From: GCA-2730975 sp964576585 | GTDB taxonomy: Bacteria; Verrucomicrobiota; Verrucomicrobiia; Opitutales; Seribacteraceae | Direction of reading: 5' to 3' | NCBI GenBank assembly: GCA_964576585.1 | Contig: CAZNWO010000204.1 | Span: 1-5,250, forward strand | DNA: 5,250 nt | Part shown: in pieces, positions 1 through 5,250 of the stretch | Layout: each line of letters starts with the position of its first letter | How positions within the stretch are numbered: position 1 is the stretch's first letter | Notes under the pieces: model-generated | What the model was told of the DNA's origin: nothing | The model's input: the letters and a program-made list of their open reading frames with translations, nothing else | Databases searched by the model: none | Translations under genes and position numbers: made by a program

Positions 1-510
1 TTCACATTTACGGGCTACCCGCACTGCATCGCCCAAGGTGTCGACGTAGAAACCAGCGTGTGGATAGAGCACGATACGTAGTCCAGACTCCTTGGCTTGG
101 TCGGCGATTTCGCGGACGAAGGCCACTGCTTGCTCGTCGGTGTTGCTCTTCTTGTTCCCTTGGACGAACAGTTCGAGAATGGTATCCCGTCCATTGAGTT
201 CCTTGATCGCCTGGCTGATTTCCTTGCCGTAACTGTGACCTTTGGGACCAAGCCGGCCACCGACGTAGAAGCTGAAGAGCTTAAGCCCGGCTTCATCATA
301 GAGCTTGAGTCGCTGAGGCAAGGGGAGAGCGTCCCTCACCCGGGCCGAGCCAATGCCGTCGTAGCCAAGTTCCTTCAAGACCTTGACGCGTTCCTCGGCG
401 CTTTTGAAGTGCACTCCGTTCTGGAAGGCGTAGACGGGCCAAGCCTCGGACTTGGCTGCTAGTTGATTAACGAATGCAAGTAATGGGAAAAGTAAGACAA
501 TGGCTTTCAC
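1..510 (-). CDS. Sugar phosphate isomerase/epimerase-like TIM-barrel protein with signal peptide (3' end outside window)
   Basis: The frame is open from a GTG at 510-508 to the window edge, giving the first 170 residues. It opens with a charged start and hydrophobic core, VKAIVLLFPLLAFVNQLAAKS, which looks like a Sec signal peptide cleaved near residue 18-20. The mature part shows the alternating strands and helices of AP-endonuclease-2/xylose-isomerase-like TIM barrels: AEERVKVLKELGYDGIGS (about 40-57), LKLYDEAGLKLFSFYVGG (69-86), a helix into TILELFVQG (110-118), then VREIADQAKESGLRIVLYPHAGFYVDTLGDAVRVARKCE (132-170). In this family Glu and His residues at the strand ends bind a divalent metal; Glu113 and His151 lie at plausible positions, but the second half of the barrel is missing. 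Typical members are 270-300 residues. Substrate cannot be told. The gene starts 14 bases after the DUF1501 stop, no Shine-Dalgarno sequence is visible, and no in-frame ATG lies near, so GTG is chosen because it begins the signal peptide. Confidence 0.85.
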   Translation of the reverse strand, partial: MKAIVLLFPLLAFVNQLAAKSEAWPVYAFQNGVHFKSAEERVKVLKELGYDGIGSARVRDALPLPQRLKLYDEAGLKLFSFYVGGRLGPKGHSYGKEISQAIKELNGRDTILELFVQGNKKSNTDEQAVAFVREIADQAKESGLRIVLYPHAGFYVDTLGDAVRVARKCE

Positions 511-524
511 GAAGTGGTTTGGTT

Positions 525-1919
525 TTAGGCAATGACTTCCTTGACGACCTGACCATGGACATCGGTAAGGCTGAAATCGCGTCCCGCATACCGATAGGTG
601 AAGCGTTCGTGGTCGATGCCGAGCAAGTGAAGAATGGTAGCGTGAAGGTCGTGAATGGAGACTCGGTTCTCAACAGCCTTGAAGCCGAACTCGTCGGTGG
701 CGCCGTGGATGGTACCTCCCTTGATGCCGCCTCCCGCCATCCAGAGGGAGAAACCCCAGTGGTTATGGTCGCGTCCGGCGGTAGCGCCGCCGCCCGAGGT
801 TTCCAGTTCAACTGTTGGCGTACGCCCGAACTCGCCCGAGCAGACGATGAGCGTCTCGTCGAGCATCCCTCGCTGTTCGAGGTCGGTGATGAGGGTGGCG
901 AGGCCTTGGTCGCATTCGGATGCCACCTTGCGATGGGCGGACTTTATGTTGCCGTGGCTGTCCCAAGGTTGCATGTTGCCGTGCCAGACCTGTACGAACC
1001 TAACACCTCTCTCCACCAGCCTGCGGGCCATCAGGAGTTGCTGGTTCTGCGGACCTTTGCCGTAGGCTTCCCTAACATGCTTGGGCTCGCGGCCAACGTC
1101 AAAGGCGTCGGTGGCTTCGGCTTGCATGCGATAGGCCATCTCGAAAGAGCGAATGCGTGCCTCCAGACCCACCTCACCAGGTCGATTGCGAAGGTGGTGG
1201 TCGTTTAGCTTTTGCAGAAAATCGTACTGTCGCCGTTGCTCGGAAATCGAGATGCGTTGGTTTTGGACATGAGGGATAAGTTTGCGCGGATCCTTTCCGG
1301 CAGTCCTCACGTAAGTTGCCTGATGAGCACCGGGGAGAAATGCCGAGCGCCAGTTGTTGGCCCCTCCCACGGGAATACCTGAGGGGCAAAGGGCGACGTA
1401 ACCAGGGAGGTTTTGGTTTTCCGAACCCATGCCCCAATTCAACCAAGAACCGAGGCTGGGGCGCACAAGCCGCTGATCTCCCGAGTTCATCAGCATGAGG
1501 GACATCTCGTGGCTAGGCAGTTCCGCATACATGGAACGAATGACTGCCATCTTGTCCACGCACTTGGCAAGATGAGGAAAGATGTCGCTGACGGGGATGC
1601 CGCTTTGGCCGTAGGGCTTGAAGGTGAAGGGAGAGGGAAGGGCGACGCCCGTACGGCGCTCGGTCTGGAGGTTGTCGTAGGGGAGCTTCTTCCCGGCTTG
1701 ACGGCTCAACTCTGGCTTGGGGTCGAAAGTGTCTACCTGCGACATGCCGCCATTGAGAAAGATCTGGATGACGGCCTTGGCCTTGGCGGGGAAGTGAAGT
1801 CCTGAGGAGGTTCCGGCGGAAAGCTCACGGGCCAAGCCGACCATGCCCAACCCCAAGGCGCTCCGGGTTAGAAACCTGCGCCGAGTGAGGAAATTGTCCA
1901 TTGTTGAGTTAATCGTCAT
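525..1919 (-). CDS. DUF1501 family protein with twin-arginine signal (sulfatase/alkaline phosphatase-like fold)
   Basis: This complete gene encodes 464 residues from the ATG at 1919 to TAA at 527-525. A Tat signal is plain at residues 12-30: TRRRFLTRSALGLGMVGLA, where RRRFL matches the RRxFL consensus and is followed by a modest hydrophobic stretch. Family landmarks follow in order: IQIFLNGGMSQVDTFDPKPEL (about 51-71), MQPWDSHGN (316-324), CSGEFGRTP (360-368), GRDHNHWGFSLWMAGGGIKGGTIHGATDEFG (about 382-412), and IHDLHATILHLLGIDHERFTYRYAGRDF near the C-terminus. DUF1501 belongs to the alkaline phosphatase/sulfatase superfamily; its Asp and His residues look intact, but no substrate is known for the family. 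Such genes habitually sit beside a PSCyt1/DUF1549/DUF1553 gene, as here, and the Tat signal implies export of a folded protein. The start is uncertain: ATG at 1901 (458 residues) and TTG at 1982 are in frame, none has a clear Shine-Dalgarno sequence, and the TTG would add a polar extension that fits a signal poorly. Confidence 0.93.
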   Translation of the reverse strand: MTINSTMDNFLTRRRFLTRSALGLGMVGLARELSAGTSSGLHFPAKAKAVIQIFLNGGMSQVDTFDPKPELSRQAGKKLPYDNLQTERRTGVALPSPFTFKPYGQSGIPVSDIFPHLAKCVDKMAVIRSMYAELPSHEMSLMLMNSGDQRLVRPSLGSWLNWGMGSENQNLPGYVALCPSGIPVGGANNWRSAFLPGAHQATYVRTAGKDPRKLIPHVQNQRISISEQRRQYDFLQKLNDHHLRNRPGEVGLEARIRSFEMAYRMQAEATDAFDVGREPKHVREAYGKGPQNQQLLMARRLVERGVRFVQVWHGNMQPWDSHGNIKSAHRKVASECDQGLATLITDLEQRGMLDETLIVCSGEFGRTPTVELETSGGGATAGRDHNHWGFSLWMAGGGIKGGTIHGATDEFGFKAVENRVSIHDLHATILHLLGIDHERFTYRYAGRDFSLTDVHGQVVKEVIA

Positions 1920-1997
1920 GGCGCTGTGGGAAGAAATTGATAGTCTCTTGGTAAAAGCATTGTGCTTGGGTTTCACGAACAAAGCAAGCGATCATGC
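1920..1997 (-). other. Intergenic gap between the DUF1553 and DUF1501 genes
   Basis: These 78 bases separate the two complete genes, assuming the ATG at 1919. I see no Shine-Dalgarno sequence, no convincing -35/-10 pair and no terminator-like GC stem with a T run. The frame of the DUF1501 gene stays open through most of it, back to a TTG at 1982. The genes are therefore probably read through on one transcript. Confidence 0.5.
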
Positions 1998-4756
<2,759 letters not shown>

Positions 4757-4757
<1 letters not shown>

Positions 4758-5250
4758 CAAAATTGATACTCCTTTCGATCCAGTGCTCTTCCATCCAGTC
4801 CCTTGATCTCGACGACCATCTTCGCCGGATTATTCAAAAGTGTAAGGAGGATGTAGCTGTCGGAGCCTTTCAGGAACGCCGATTTGGGATCAGGATACTG
4901 AGTGCCTTTTCCGCTCAGCGAAGTATTGTAATAGGTGAAGCCATCGACTTCGGCGCGTTCGGCATAGTGGCCGAAGCCGGTTATTGCGATCGTACCCTTG
5001 CGAAACATGCCATGCCATGCCCCCCGCGCTTGTGCTCGCATGGATCCGTTTCTCTCGTTATAGAGAGTGACGAAGAACTTACGCACCTTTTTCTTCATCA
5101 GTTTGTCGTACCAAAGAAATTGCTCAGAATCTTTTCCAAATGAATGGCATGACTGCCAAGTGCTGCCTTGATCCGAGATGTGATGCAGATCGAGCGCAGC
5201 AAAACGAATGTCGAAACCGGGTATGTCAAAATGCCATTTCCACTCATCTC
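4757..5250 (-). CDS. C-terminal part of a probable calcineurin-like metallophosphoesterase (5' end outside window)
   Basis: The reading frame is open from the window edge (first full codon at 5248) to a TGA at 4759-4757, giving 163 residues; the true start lies beyond 5250. The fragment resembles the second half of secreted metallophosphoesterases of the purple acid phosphatase or PhoD type. A strand ending in ALDLHH (17-23) is followed by a segment in which a phosphatase usually closes its core (QFLWYDKLMKKKVRKFFVTLYNE, about 43-65), then ITGFGHYAER (89-98), and a C-terminal beta-rich stretch ending in VVEIKGLDGRALDRKEYQF. GFGHYAER sits where such enzymes normally carry GHxH followed by YER. 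The second histidine is alanine here, and the usual His before the 'NE' segment is not evident, so catalysis is uncertain. The N-terminal metal motifs (DxH, GDxxD, GNHE) are not in the window. The stop overlaps the next gene's ATG, so the two are probably co-translated. The family call rests on recalled patterns only; another beta-rich secreted protein remains possible. Confidence 0.62.
4769..4775 (-). promoter_or_regulatory. Shine-Dalgarno sequence and stop-start overlap for the PSCyt1/DUF1549/DUF1553 gene
   Basis: Read on the minus strand, these bases are AAAGGAG, a near-perfect Shine-Dalgarno core lying inside the 3' end of the upstream coding region. It is 11 bases from the ATG at 4757 and 8 bases from a TTG at 4760. 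The ATG shares its A with the preceding TGA (TGATG at 4759-4755), a classic arrangement for translational coupling. The overlap favours the ATG, although the TTG has the more usual spacing. The choice changes the protein by only one residue. Confidence 0.75.

Noticed and set aside
97..462. Plus-strand open frame opposite the isomerase-like gene
   Set aside because: The minus-strand frame gives a coherent TIM-barrel sequence with a signal peptide; the plus-strand product resembles nothing.
474..1208. Long plus-strand open frame (244 codons) opposite the DUF1501 gene
   Set aside because: It lies wholly antisense to the well-supported DUF1501 gene and the isomerase start, its translation has no recognisable motif, and long antisense frames are common opposite genes of this composition.
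1920..1982. TTG-started N-terminal extension of the DUF1501 protein
   Set aside because: It would place 33 mostly polar residues before the twin-arginine motif, with no Shine-Dalgarno sequence; Tat signals in this family normally begin within about 5-20 residues of the start.
1964..1989. Possible hairpin with arms GCTTG and CAAGC after the DUF1553 stop
   Set aside because: The stem is only five base pairs with a 16-base loop and no T run, too weak for a terminator.
1909..1995. Minus-strand 28-codon frame starting at an ATG at 1995, between the DUF1553 and DUF1501 genes
   Set aside because: It overlaps the DUF1501 start, has no Shine-Dalgarno sequence, and its product shows no signal or motif.
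4763..5143. Plus-strand open frame opposite the phosphoesterase fragment
   Set aside because: It is antisense to a frame that stays open to the window edge, ends in a TGATG junction and has phosphatase-like motifs.

Overview
The window is almost entirely coding. Every gene I can support lies on the minus strand, so it reads from right to left. The layout points to the Planctomycetes-Verrucomicrobia-Lentisphaerae group: a protein with a planctomycete-type cytochrome c domain followed by DUF1549 and DUF1553, then a Tat-exported DUF1501 protein. That tandem pair is strongly expanded in these phyla and rare elsewhere. G+C is a little above half by eye. I cannot place the organism below phylum-group level.

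In transcription order: (1) the C-terminal 163 codons of a probable calcineurin-like metallophosphoesterase (5250 to 4757, start outside the window); (2) a complete PSCyt1-PSCyt2(DUF1549)-PSD1(DUF1553) protein of 919 residues (4757 to 1998), whose ATG shares one base with the preceding stop codon (TGATG) and which has a clear Shine-Dalgarno sequence; (3) a complete DUF1501 protein of about 464 residues with a twin-arginine signal (about 1919 to 525), after a gap of 78 bases; (4) the first 170 codons of a sugar phosphate isomerase/epimerase-like TIM-barrel protein with a signal peptide (510 to beyond base 1), 14 bases after gene 3. No terminator or convincing internal promoter was seen, so the four genes probably form one operon.

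Genes 2, 3 and 4 carry N-terminal export signals, and gene 1 resembles families that are often exported. The set therefore looks like an envelope or periplasmic module. The cytochrome-like protein carries two CXXCH motifs. The DUF1501 protein belongs to the sulfatase/alkaline phosphatase fold group. The isomerase-like protein suggests a carbohydrate substrate. A role in breaking down a sulfated or phosphorylated glycan or glycoside would fit, but this is inference. No RNA gene, CRISPR array, mobile element or repeat family was found.
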